Source: Enterococcus ratti (GTDB lineage: Bacteria; Bacillota; Bacilli; Lactobacillales; Enterococcaceae). From it: a stretch of DNA of 64,000 bases. Numbering within the stretch: position 1 is the first letter of the stretch; every line of letters begins with the position of its first letter. The notes under the pieces are model-generated. The model did no database searches. It saw only the letters and a program-made list of their open reading frames with translations, and was not told the DNA's origin. The position numbers and the translations under genes are program-made. The DNA is taken from contig NZ_JXLB01000006.1 in NCBI RefSeq assembly GCF_001886195.1, positions 1 through 64,000 on the forward strand, written 5' to 3'. This document shows positions 18,380-27,400 of the stretch, in pieces.

Positions 18380-19012
18380 CTATTCATTTTTTAAGTGGTT
18401 AAATAAATCATAGATTAAATGAATAATTTCATCTGTTATTAAAGGAATTCCTAATCTATCAAAGGTATATTTGATAAATTTAATTTTTCGTTGTAAATCT
18501 TGTTCAGAAAGCGTAGAGGATTGGAAACCAATCCAAATATTTAATGTAAGAACAATTAAGTCAGCCACTTCTTCAGGATATTCTGTTGTAATTGAACCAT
18601 CAGAGATGCCTTCTTGAACCATCTTTTGAATTTCAGGAACAGCATATTCAAACATGTCTAAGTATTGTTCTCCCAAAAGACGCGGACTTCTTAACGTAAT
18701 AGCAGCAGAGTAAGCCAATTTTTGTTTTTCTAAGTTTTTAAAGGCCGCTTTTAAAGAATTTTGAAGTTTTTCCAAACCTGTTTTTCCTGACCAATCAAAC
18801 GATTCATTTTGGTCGTTTTCGTTATTGACGATTGTTTGTAAAATATCAAATTTAGAGTTGAAGTGGTGATAAATGACTCCTTTTGTTAAACCACCAAGTC
18901 CATTAATGATGTCTTGAATGGAAGTGTTATCATATCCTTTTTCAAGAAAAAGCTGCTTGGAAACATCTATAATTTTTTTGCGTGTTTCTTCTGGATTTTT
19001 TTTTTTGCTCAT
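18380..19012 (-). CDS. TetR family repressor of the adjacent exporters
   Basis: A 210-residue protein. The N-terminal helix-turn-helix is typical of TetR: TRKKIIDVSKQLFLEKGYDNTSIQDIINGLGGLTKGVIYHHFNSK, residues about 10-55. The C-terminal ligand-binding domain is variable and its ligand is unknown. AGACCTCC on the plus strand gives the ribosome binding site GGAGGTCT before the ATG. Palindromes CATACC-NNN-GGTATG flank both ends of the gene, so autoregulation and control of the downstream ABC/MFS genes are likely. Confidence 0.88.
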   Translation of the reverse strand: MSKKKNPEETRKKIIDVSKQLFLEKGYDNTSIQDIINGLGGLTKGVIYHHFNSKFDILQTIVNNENDQNESFDWSGKTGLEKLQNSLKAAFKNLEKQKLAYSAAITLRSPRLLGEQYLDMFEYAVPEIQKMVQEGISDGSITTEYPEEVADLIVLTLNIWIGFQSSTLSEQDLQRKIKFIKYTFDRLGIPLITDEIIHLIYDLFNHLKNE

Positions 19013-19029
19013 AAACAGACCTCCAAAAA

Positions 19030-19044
19030 CATACCAATGGTATC
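19030..19044. promoter_or_regulatory. TetR operator copy 3 (tetR autoregulation)
   Basis: CATACC-AAT-GGTATC, one base short of a perfect palindrome and identical over 14 of 15 positions to copy 1. It lies 17 bp upstream of the tetR start codon. Confidence 0.7.
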
Positions 19045-19110
19045 TAAAGTGATCTTACTTCTTTTGACAAGAATTGTCAATCTAAATTTTATGATTAATT
19101 TGTAACGATA

Positions 19111-19158
19111 AGCGACTCACCTTTTCGTAAGAAAAACTTAGGGAAGGGGTGAATCGCT
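19111..19158 (-). terminator. hairpin after the FtsX-type permease gene
   Basis: AGCGACTCACC (19111-19121) pairs with GGTGAATCGCT (19148-19158) with one mismatched position. It lies just past the permease stop at 19168. There is no strong T-run, so it could equally be an RNA-stabilising hairpin. Confidence 0.5.
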
Positions 19159-19167
19159 CTAGTTTAT

Positions 19168-20436
19168 TTATTCATAGCGTAATGCGTTGATTGGGTCTAA
19201 GCGTGCAGCTCGATTAGCTGGTAATGTACCTGCCAAAAATGCTATTAGCATAATGATTCCCATAATTGTGATTATAGAAAGTGGGGTGAATTGGACTAAG
19301 TTAAATCCATCTAGTTCTTGCAAAAAAGAATCGGTAGCTAGCTTATTTAGCAGATTTCCTCCTAACCAGGCAACCATGCAGCCTAACAAAGACCCCCAAA
19401 AACCGATTAATAATGCTTCCACGCTAAAAGAAAAGAAAACTTTACCTTTGCTCATGCCCATGGCTTTCATTAAACCAATGTCTCGTGTACGGTCTTGTAC
19501 GGACATATAAAGGGTATTAATAATCCCAAAGCTAGCTGCTAGAAGCGCAATTGCGCCAAAAATTGTTAATACGCCAATTACTGCATCAACTGTTTGATGC
19601 ATCATGCCTACTTGATCTGCAAATGTGACTCCTAATAGTCCTTGATTTGCTAATTCATCTTTTATTTTTTCTATTTTTTTCTCATTAGGGTGTTCAACTG
19701 TAGCGATGACTGCATCATATTGATTTTTCATTGATTCAGGGATACCTTCTTGATTAATGGTTACTAATTTATCTACAAGTTCGTCATTTACGACAGCGTT
19801 TCCATTGTTTATAAGACTTGGATTTCTTACGCCAACAATTGTTGCTTTAAGTGTTTGCTGTTTTTGGGTTGCTTGAGAAGAAACACCAAGTTTTACTTTT
19901 TTATTGAGGGCATTTTTTGCTGAAGAATAGCCTAAGCTTTTAACATAATCAGAAGCAATGACAATTTCTAATTTATTTTTATCTTCAGAAACTTGCCTAC
20001 CAACTTTTAAATCTACATCAATTCCTTCCGTACTAGAGGCGTTTAATTGATATTTTTTATTTGAGGCACCTTGAATATAGTCGATTTTAAAATCTTTAAT
20101 CGGCTTAATTTTTTTCAAGTCTTTTATCTGTTCGATTTTAGAAATTTGTTTTTTTGTCAATAGGTAATCGTCAGTTGCTTTGGGGGAGTTTTCACTATAC
20201 TCTGTAGGACCTGAAGATTGTTTGGTTCCATTTATATCTTTAGCAATAGCTAAAACATCTTCTTTGCCAATTGAATTTATTTGACGATCCACATAATCAT
20301 TTACTCCGTTTTTAATTCCGATTGTAATTGTAATCGTTAACGTGCCAATAAAAATAGCGACAATCGTCAAAATCGTACGCCCTTTATTTCTCCATAAGTT
20401 AGTACTTGCTTGTCGAATAACATCAATTAACTTCAT
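19168..20436 (-). CDS. FtsX/MacB-type ABC transporter permease
   Basis: A 422-residue protein in the MacB topology: one N-terminal membrane helix (NLWRNKGRTILTIVAIFIGTL), a large extracytoplasmic domain (about residues 45-275) and three C-terminal helices. The FtsX segment ends in NRAARLDPINALRYE, the usual C-terminus of the family. Such permeases pair with LolD-like ATPases and often move or sense antimicrobial peptides. The partner ATPase immediately upstream is frameshifted, so the system may be inactive unless the shift is bypassed. Confidence 0.87.
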   Translation of the reverse strand: MKLIDVIRQASTNLWRNKGRTILTIVAIFIGTLTITITIGIKNGVNDYVDRQINSIGKEDVLAIAKDINGTKQSSGPTEYSENSPKATDDYLLTKKQISKIEQIKDLKKIKPIKDFKIDYIQGASNKKYQLNASSTEGIDVDLKVGRQVSEDKNKLEIVIASDYVKSLGYSSAKNALNKKVKLGVSSQATQKQQTLKATIVGVRNPSLINNGNAVVNDELVDKLVTINQEGIPESMKNQYDAVIATVEHPNEKKIEKIKDELANQGLLGVTFADQVGMMHQTVDAVIGVLTIFGAIALLAASFGIINTLYMSVQDRTRDIGLMKAMGMSKGKVFFSFSVEALLIGFWGSLLGCMVAWLGGNLLNKLATDSFLQELDGFNLVQFTPLSIITIMGIIMLIAFLAGTLPANRAARLDPINALRYE

Positions 20437-21116
20437 TTATTCTACCTCCTTGATGATTTGTCCATCACTAATTTGAATTTGGCGATCACAGCGTGCAGCT
20501 AGTTCTGGATCATGGGTAACGATAATTAAGGTAATTCTCTTTTCTTTATTTAATTGAAATAAAAGGGTTTCAATTTTTTCTCCAGTGGCAGAATCAAGGT
20601 TGCCTGTAGGTTCATCGGCAAAGATAACTTTAGGATTATTGACAAGTGCTCGAGCGATGCAAACACGCTGTTTTTGACCACCAGACAAGTTCATGGCTTT
20701 ATTAAAAGCTTTATTTTCAAGTTCAACAGACTTAAGGGCTTTCATGGCTAATTCTTTTCTTTTTTACTGGATACTCCTGCAATCTTTAATGGCAATAAAA
20801 CGTTGTTTAATACGGTGTCTTTGCTGTTTAAAAAAAATTGTTGGAAAACAAAACCAAATGTTTGATTTCGCAAAATATTTTGCTCTTTGTTTGTGATTTC
20901 ACTTGTTTGACGATCAAATAATATGACTTCTCCTGTTGTTGCATGATCAAGTAAGGCTAAAATGTGCATTAATGTGGATTTACCAGAACCACTTTTTCCA
21001 ATAATTGCGACTGCTTCTCCTTGATGAATTTCCAAATTTACTCCTTTCAATGCTTCAAAAGCAGTTGACCCTTCTCCATATTTTTTTGTTAAGTTTCTTA
21101 TTTCCAAAATTTTCAT
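20437..21116 (-). pseudogene. ABC transporter ATPase (LolD/MacB-like) broken by a 1-nt frameshift
   Basis: Two frames together make one complete ATPase. The N-terminal part (21116 to 20748) has Walker A GKSGSGKST and Q-loop FVFQQFF and stops after about 122 residues. The C-terminal part (frame ending at 20437) has [28 protein letters not shown] and VTHDPELA. The shift lies near 20755-20770 in a run of six A (minus strand). Reading back one base continues the family sequence as RKELAMKALKSVEL. Both halves are otherwise well conserved, so the lesion is recent, a sequencing error, or bypassed. Only 16 bp of poorly translated sequence surround the break. Confidence 0.8.
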
Positions 21117-21605
21117 AAATCTCTCTCCTTTTTGTTATAGCCTTAACATACACACAGTCTACGCTGATTTATTTATAAAGCCATCCGTCTCTAGTAGTAG
21201 ATTAGTGAAAAAATATTATTTGTGTGAAGGTTTCTTTTCTTTTTTACTTACATTAGGAAGAATTTTTCTCAATTCATTATTCCATTGTAGAAGAGAGGAT
21301 TTTTGAAATATTATCAATGTGAGGAGGAGCTTAAAAAGAATGATTTGTTTATGAAAAGTAGGAGATCCACTGTTTATGAGGAAGATTCTTCTCATAGATA
21401 GGGGATCTGCCAGTTTTTTGTTTCATTGTTGCTGTGTGAGAGAGGAAGTTAAATTTTGTGCTAGGAGAAGTGAAATAAAAACCAGTATTGTTTTTTTAAT
21501 AGTGATTTTTATTCAGTTTGAATCGTTATAGGCTATAAAGTGATCACTTTTTGTTTTTTAATAAAATTGCACGATTAATCACTTATTGAAGTCATTAAGA
21601 CAAAT
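21117..21605. other. intergenic stretch with a terminator-like hairpin
   Basis: No gene is supported. AGATCC (21363-21368) and GGATCT (21403-21408) enclose a nested stem (TATGAG with CTCATA), and CAGTTTTTTG follows at 21411, so a plus-strand terminator is likely at about 21363-21419. The promoter of the minus-strand ABC genes should be near 21125-21180, but I cannot place it firmly. Confidence 0.45.
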
Positions 21606-21964
21606 TTGATGGAACCGTTTGCTGGTATCGGTGTTTCTTTTTTCCAAGGAACTTTACAAATCATTACTTTTGGCGCTGGTTTATCTTTTGCTAAACAAGG
21701 AAAGGAAGCATATTTCATTGATTTACAAGATGACGCTTTTTTTAATAAGTTGGCGATTCATTTACAAAATTTATATAATCGTTCTAGATATGAACATTTC
21801 ACAAGAATAGCAATTTGTTGGATATTAAAAAGGAATTTCATACATTTTTTGAACCGTTTATTGAAATTGACTCAGATCCTGTGAACGTAAAACAATTAAT
21901 GAGAACAGAAAATTTTACAGAATTTATGTTAAAACTGAAGAGATTAATAACTGAGCCAACTTAA
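21606..21964 (+). pseudogene. decayed gene of unknown family
   Basis: Reading from ATG 21609 gives about 60 plausible residues (LQIITFGAGLSFAKQGKEAY and onward). After EHFT near 21800, a one-base shift is needed to continue with LLDIKKEFHTFFEPFIEID and on to MLKLKRLITEPT before TAA at 21962-21964. The second frame lacks a start, and the first frame's tail is nonsense. The frame is also open upstream to a stop at 21576, with no convincing ribosome binding site, so the 5' end may be missing too. I do not recognise the family. Confidence 0.55.
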
Positions 21965-22631
21965 AGAAGTGACATCACTGTAAAGGCTGAGTAAAATTGT
22001 TAAGTATAATAATTAGATAGAAGCATAAATTCTCGTCGGTATCTGCTATATATCTGCGTTTTTGTATCCAAAGATTTTTAGAAAAAGACTGAATTTTTCT
22101 GAAAACAACATTTTTTATCGGACCGCACAATGGGGACTGTCTGCTGTCAAAATCCAATAGATATTAAAAAGTTTGTCTAGCAATTATAGACCAATCCTTA
22201 TAGCTAACGATCGTAGGAATGATTGGAAATGTTAGGATTATTCCTGAGAAATAAAATGGCGCTTTACTTACTAAAATACACGCAAACTATTTCTACTAGT
22301 TGAGAAATTTTGTTTATTAAAAGTTCATCATTTATTTGCTATTCAAAATTAGTTTTGAAAGTTTTTGCCCAGCCCAGTAGAACAAGAAAGATTGATAGCG
22401 AAAGGGAAATGATTTGAACACTAGATTGCTTTTCTTATGTAATGATTTTAAAATTAATTGATTCGAGTAAGTCGAATAGAAGGAGATGAACCGGCTTTTA
22501 AAAATTAAAGAGGAAAATCTTATTTTGAGAAAGCCGATGTTTTTTGCTTTTGGTAGTTACCTTAGGTGTAAAAATGAATAAAATTTCTCAATTTAATTAG
22601 GTTTTGTTATAATTTTATTGAGGTGATTTTA
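21965..22631. other. intergenic stretch
   Basis: No convincing gene. CGGCTTT (22492-22498) pairs with AAAGCCG (22530-22536), followed by ATGTTTTTTG, a plausible plus-strand terminator. The promoter of the next small gene may include ATAATT near 22610. Confidence 0.4.
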
Positions 22632-22859
22632 GTGAAAAAATATGTTGGTGTACTTGAAAAATTTCGAGTGATTAAGACACAACCTTTATTGGCACGTTTC
22701 ACATTGAAAACGAGAAGTCAATCAATTAACTGCGTAGTAGCTGATGTGGAAATAGCAGATAAATTACTCATGATGAAAGAAGGCCAACAACATCTCTGCG
22801 TGACAGGACATTTAAATAAACGTAACCAGTTAGTCATTGAAACGATGCAGTGCTCCTGA
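22632..22859 (+). CDS. small OB-fold-like protein of unknown function
   Basis: A 75-residue protein. I start it at GTG 22632 because GAGGTGA (22619-22625) is a good ribosome binding site 6 nt before. A GTG at 22623 also exists but lies inside that site. The alternating pattern with INCVVADVEIADKLLMMKEG and HLCVTGHLNKRNQLVIE resembles a small five-stranded OB fold as in single-strand DNA binding proteins. This is pattern recognition only. It has no membrane segment or signal. It is monocistronic. Confidence 0.6.
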   Translation: MKKYVGVLEKFRVIKTQPLLARFTLKTRSQSINCVVADVEIADKLLMMKEGQQHLCVTGHLNKRNQLVIETMQCS

Positions 22860-22986
22860 TTTCTTTACAAACATGAGGAGTTGGTGTAATTAGAGATAAT
22901 TTCATGAGTACATTGTATTAAACGATTATTTATTGGTTTAAAGAATGAGAATATGCGAATATTCCCGACTTTTTACTATTTTTTAT

Positions 22987-23015
22987 TTGTTTAAAAAATG
23001 CGAAAATGCTATGCT
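22987..23015 (+). promoter_or_regulatory. promoter of the DUF948-YtxH pair
   Basis: TTGTTT (22987-22992), 17 bp, then TATGCT (23010-23015) preceded by TGC, an extended -10. It lies 37 bp before the DUF948 start. Confidence 0.6.
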
Positions 23016-23052
23016 AATAGAAAGAGAATTAGTATAAGAAGGGAGTTTGATT

Positions 23053-23472
23053 ATGACTGTCGGAGAAATTGCAGGACTGATTGTAGCAGTCGCATTTGTA
23101 ATTCTAGTTGTTTTTATTATAAGAGTCTTGCTACAATTGTCCAAAACATTAGAAAAAGTCGATCAAACGGTTGCAAAAACTAATACAACCATTGATGTTG
23201 TTACCAATGATGTCGATCTATTAGCTAGACAAGTAGAAGGATTATTGGTCAAAAGTAATGAATTACTCTTAGACATCAATGGGAAAGTCGAAACAATTGA
23301 TCCATTGTTTACTGCTATTGCTGATTTAAGTGAAAGTGTATCTGAGTTGAATACTTCAAGTAAAAGCATTGCAACAAAAGTAGGTAGTATCGGTAAAACG
23401 ACTGCTAAAGTAACAGTTATGGGTAAAGTCGGCGGAACTGCTTTAAAGCTTTTCAAAAATAAAAAACGATAA
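23053..23472 (+). CDS. DUF948 domain protein
   Basis: A 139-residue protein anchored by one N-terminal membrane helix (residues 4-27, GLIVAVAFVILVVFIIRVLLQL). A long heptad-like helical region rich in Thr, Val, Asp and Leu follows (LEKVDQTVAKTNTTIDVVTNDVDLL). The C-terminus is basic. ATG 23053 is preferred over TTG 23047, with GAAGGGAG upstream. DUF948 and YtxH proteins are regularly neighbours and are linked to general stress in Bacillus; their molecular role is not established. Confidence 0.85.
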   Translation: MTVGEIAGLIVAVAFVILVVFIIRVLLQLSKTLEKVDQTVAKTNTTIDVVTNDVDLLARQVEGLLVKSNELLLDINGKVETIDPLFTAIADLSESVSELNTSSKSIATKVGSIGKTTAKVTVMGKVGGTALKLFKNKKR

Positions 23473-23494
23473 AAATGATAGGAGGAATTTAATT

Positions 23495-24082
23495 ATGGCA
23501 AAAAAAGGCGGGTTTTTATTAGGCGCAATTGTTGGTGGAACAGCAGCGGCAGTTGCAGCTCTCTTATGGGCTCCTAAATCTGGGAAAGAATTAAGAAATG
23601 AATTGGCTGCTCAAGCAGATGATTTTTTTGACATGGCTTCAGACTATACAGATAAGGCGAAAGAAAAAACAGCTACGTTAACAGACATAGCAAAAGAAAA
23701 AGCACAAGACTTATCACAACAAGCGGGTGATTTAGCTGGCAGCGTGAAAAACAAAGTCAGTCATTCTGCTAATGAAGTACAAGAAGAATCAGCAGATATT
23801 TTATTAACTTTAAAAGAGCAATCAGCAGATTTATCTCATCGTTTTAAAAAATCAGCAGATGAATTAAAAAAACCCATCAACCATGTAAATGAGACAGTAA
23901 AAGATGCTTCAGCAGATATTTTGCTCAATGTCAAAGATACAGCAAGTGAAGCTGGACAAACTGTACAAGCAGGCTTAGAGGAAGCAAAACCTGTTGCAGA
24001 AGATACAAAAATGATGGTGAATGAAGATGCCCAATCAGCAAAAGAAGAGTTGAAAACAGCTTTTACAGATAATGAAAACTAG
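23495..24082 (+). CDS. YtxH domain protein
   Basis: A 195-residue protein with an N-terminal glycine/alanine-rich membrane segment (GGFLLGAIVGGTAAAVAALLWAPKSGKELR, the YtxH signature). A long Lys/Glu/Ala helical region follows, with internal repeats: SADIL occurs twice (near 97 and 145) and QSADLSHRF/KSADELKK between. This looks like an apolipoprotein-type amphipathic helix. It follows DUF948 by 22 bp with AGGAGG upstream. A stress-envelope role is inferred from the family. Confidence 0.85.
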   Translation: MAKKGGFLLGAIVGGTAAAVAALLWAPKSGKELRNELAAQADDFFDMASDYTDKAKEKTATLTDIAKEKAQDLSQQAGDLAGSVKNKVSHSANEVQEESADILLTLKEQSADLSHRFKKSADELKKPINHVNETVKDASADILLNVKDTASEAGQTVQAGLEEAKPVAEDTKMMVNEDAQSAKEELKTAFTDNEN

Positions 24083-24411
24083 AGGGATCTCATTTAAAAA
24101 TAATCCTATTTCATATAAAAAGTAGCAATTTCAAAAAGTTAGACTTCTATGGAGTGGAGAAATCTGCTCCTTTTTTTATGCAATAAAATGGCAATCACGT
24201 CACAATTTAAGTAGCTTTTTGAAATAGATTTCGTCTTCTATTTAGCATAAAGACACCTCCAATGAGTTAGACAAAAAGTCTAATTTATTGGAGGTGTCAA
24301 GAAATATAATTATTTTTCAAAGAATAGTTGATAGCGACTTATTCTTTTTGCATTATTAATCAATCCACTCATAAAAGGAAAAGTTTAAGAAGAACTAAAT
24401 TTAAATAATGA
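24083..24411. other. intergenic stretch with two hairpins between convergent genes
   Basis: GGAG near 24152 and CTCC near 24167 followed by T7 give a small plus-strand terminator for ytxH. Further on, GACACCTCCAAT (24252-24263) pairs perfectly with 24287-24298, and inside the loop TTAGAC (24267-24272) pairs with GTCTAA (24278-24283). This nested cruciform has no long T-run on either side but could act in both directions. Confidence 0.55.
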
Positions 24412-27400
24412 TTAATCTACCAGACTAAACTCATCCATACATAACATATATTGTGGGGCATTTTCATTTTCTTGATAAAAAATATACAAGCCGTTTCTTA
24501 ATAACTCATCAAGATTAGATGCACTGTAATCATTAATCATATGAATAAAGTATCTTCCTGATAAAGGTTCAATTGCTTTTTTTGCTCTATCAGCTAATTC
24601 TTTAGCTAGCCCATTTAATGTTGGTTGCATTGGAGAATTCGTTACAACGAAATCCGGAGCAGTTTTAACATCTTGATCTTTTAAGACATTTTTCACTGCT
24701 GCTTTCATCTTTTCAATTGCTGCTTTTGCTTTTTGCTCTTCCGTTAGTACTTGCTCTTTTTCAAAGAACATAAAGAGTTTTCCGCTAAAGTAGTGATTAC
24801 GTTCTCCTTCGTAATTACCATACGTTGCTTTTGCCTTGATTTTTACGAATTTTGTTTTAACCGGCGTATCTAAGATAAGATGCTTTTGTTCCGTGTTGTT
24901 TTGTAAACCAGTGACTGTTTGAGATAACGTCCAATTGGTTCCATCCATACTAGTATAAATTTCTGCCGCTTGTAAACGCCCATTTGCGCCACCTTCATTA
25001 GGTAAATAATCAATTACTGCTAATTCTTTTGCTTCATTAAATTCAACGGTGTAATAGAGTTGATTATCGCTGTCAATACCAAATTTTGTATGCCAAGCGG
25101 TATTTGTCAATCCGTCGATCATATGTTTTGCTGCATGTTGTTCTGATTGCTCAGAAGAGAAGCTGTGCAATTTCATTTGATCGTATGGAATGTACTTGAT
25201 ATTTTTTTTGATAGAATCGTAGTTGTCTTCAGTAAAAGTAAACGTAGACGAATCACTTTGTAATTTCGTTCCATTTGCTTTATAGCGAGCTAAAACAACT
25301 GTGTTACCCGTAAAGCGTTGTGTAGTGTAGTCTGTCCAAGTTTTTCCATTATCTGTACTTACTTCTAAGTGGTCAATGTTTCCTAATATTCTATTTTCAT
25401 AGTCGTTTGCAAATAAACCAGTCAAGGTGCTTGCTTTAGTGATATCAATCGTAAATACAGCATTTGAGCCGCCCACTTTTAATTTTAGGTCATTCACTTC
25501 ACTGATTTGTTTGACTTGTTCAGGTGTTAATGTAATTTCAGTTACTTTGCCTGCATTAATCCATTGGTTTCCACCATCTAGACTGTAAAGAATATCTAAA
25601 TTAGAAGTATGATATTTACTGTTGATCATGATTTTATTTGCATTTTCGCCATCAAAAGAAAATGTAGCTAGATCAACGCGGTTTGATTGTAACAAATGAG
25701 AAGCTAAGGTTTTTGTATCTTCAAATTGATAAACATTTTCGCTAGTTGCTCTGGTTGCTTTTTCTAATGCTTGTGTTTTTAACAGATCAATATTTACTAG
25801 GTCGCTTCCTTGTAAGTGAGGAGTAATCACATTTAGCAAATCAACCATTGCATATGGATAATACGTGTAAGCTTTAATGACTTCTTCACCTAACTGATTC
25901 CATTGGGCAGAAGTAGTTTCACTATTGTTTGTATATTCTTTAAGAAGGCCTTCAAAGCTATCCAAATTAATATTCAATATACTTAATGCTTTTTTATAAG
26001 CGTTAATTCTTTCTTGAGAAGTTGAAAAAGATTTAGCCGCTAAATTATAATCATTTGATTCTTCAAATTTTCCGCTATCCAACGCTGCTTGAGCAAGTAA
26101 GGTATAAGAAGCATTATTACTTTCATTGGTTGCGTTACTTGAAAAATATTTGTTTCCCCAATTTAAGAGCATACGATAACCATTGCCGCCACACCAAACA
26201 GTTCGTGCAGCTTGCCATCCGCCAACATTATTATTGATTGCCCATTTTCCCTTACCGTCTGGTTGTTTTGCATATTGTAAGACAGCTTCATGACCCGGTT
26301 GGAAAATACCTACAGTAGCCACACCGTTTGATTTCAATAAGTTTTGACCTAAACGAGAAATATTCCAACAAAGACCGCCTGCTTCCATAACCATCCAAGT
26401 ACGATTTTTGCCTTTTTCACCGTATTGAATATTGTATTGAGGCAAATGATATTTCTCATCCATTGCTTGTTTGTTCGCCATGTCATAAAGACTTTCTTGA
26501 TTATAATTTGGTGCAACGTATGGCACACCATATTTCCACATATTTAATCGATCCGCACCTTTTGTTTGACTATAACCATTTAGCCATTTTAATTCGTCAT
26601 TTGCAATTGAATCAGTCATTACCATGCGTAAATGTTCCATGTCATAAGTGGCAAATTCATCCATGCGTGCAAATTGGTTGTTCTCAAACAATTCTTTCAT
26701 AATCCCATAACGCTCAGAAATATCGTTGCTTGGTAAAGGCATGCTAAAGGATAAAGGAGAAGTATAAATGTCACTGCTCCATCCAGCAGCCGCTGCAATC
26801 ATCATTTTCTTATATAGTTCACCATGGTTAGAATCTTGTAAATCCGCTTTATGATCATGATAAATATTCCCTAAAGCATCCATAAAACGGATTGGTTGTT
26901 CAATATTTCCAGCCTCAATAAATAGATTTAATGCATCTTTATCGCTTAAAAGCCAATCCAATGCGTCTTTGTTTTTTGCATTTTCTTTTACAGAATTTTG
27001 AATGGCACGATAACCTAATTGTCGAACCAGTTCACGCTCATTAAGCAAATCTGTATGATTATTGACAGCATTTTCTGCCCCTAATTTAGAAATTTCTTTA
27101 TCATATTCTGCTAATGGCTTCACGCCTTGATAATTCTCACTATTTAAATCATAATTTTCTTTAACAAGTCTAGCTCCGGCAAAGACTGCGTGATCATTCC
27201 CGTTTGGTCCATGGCTATTGGCCCATAAACGTAATTGTTTGTATCCTTTTACATTAACTTCGATGTCTTCTGCATTATTTGATCCTTTAATTACTGAAGA
27301 AACTTTTAAGTTTTCCCAAGTTCGTCCATCTTTTGATCCTTGAATGTAGAAAACGACTTCTCCTAAATTACCTTGGCTTTGATCAATACCAACAGTTGTT

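Noticed and set aside
20755-20775. Programmed -1 frameshift heptamer in the ABC ATPase gene
   Set aside because: The A6G sequence is not in the codon phase required for tandem slippage, and no downstream stimulatory stem was evident. Mutation or sequencing error is simpler.
21975-22157. Minus-strand open frame of 60 codons
   Set aside because: No ribosome binding site, no recognisable pattern, and it lies in a region with other decayed sequence.
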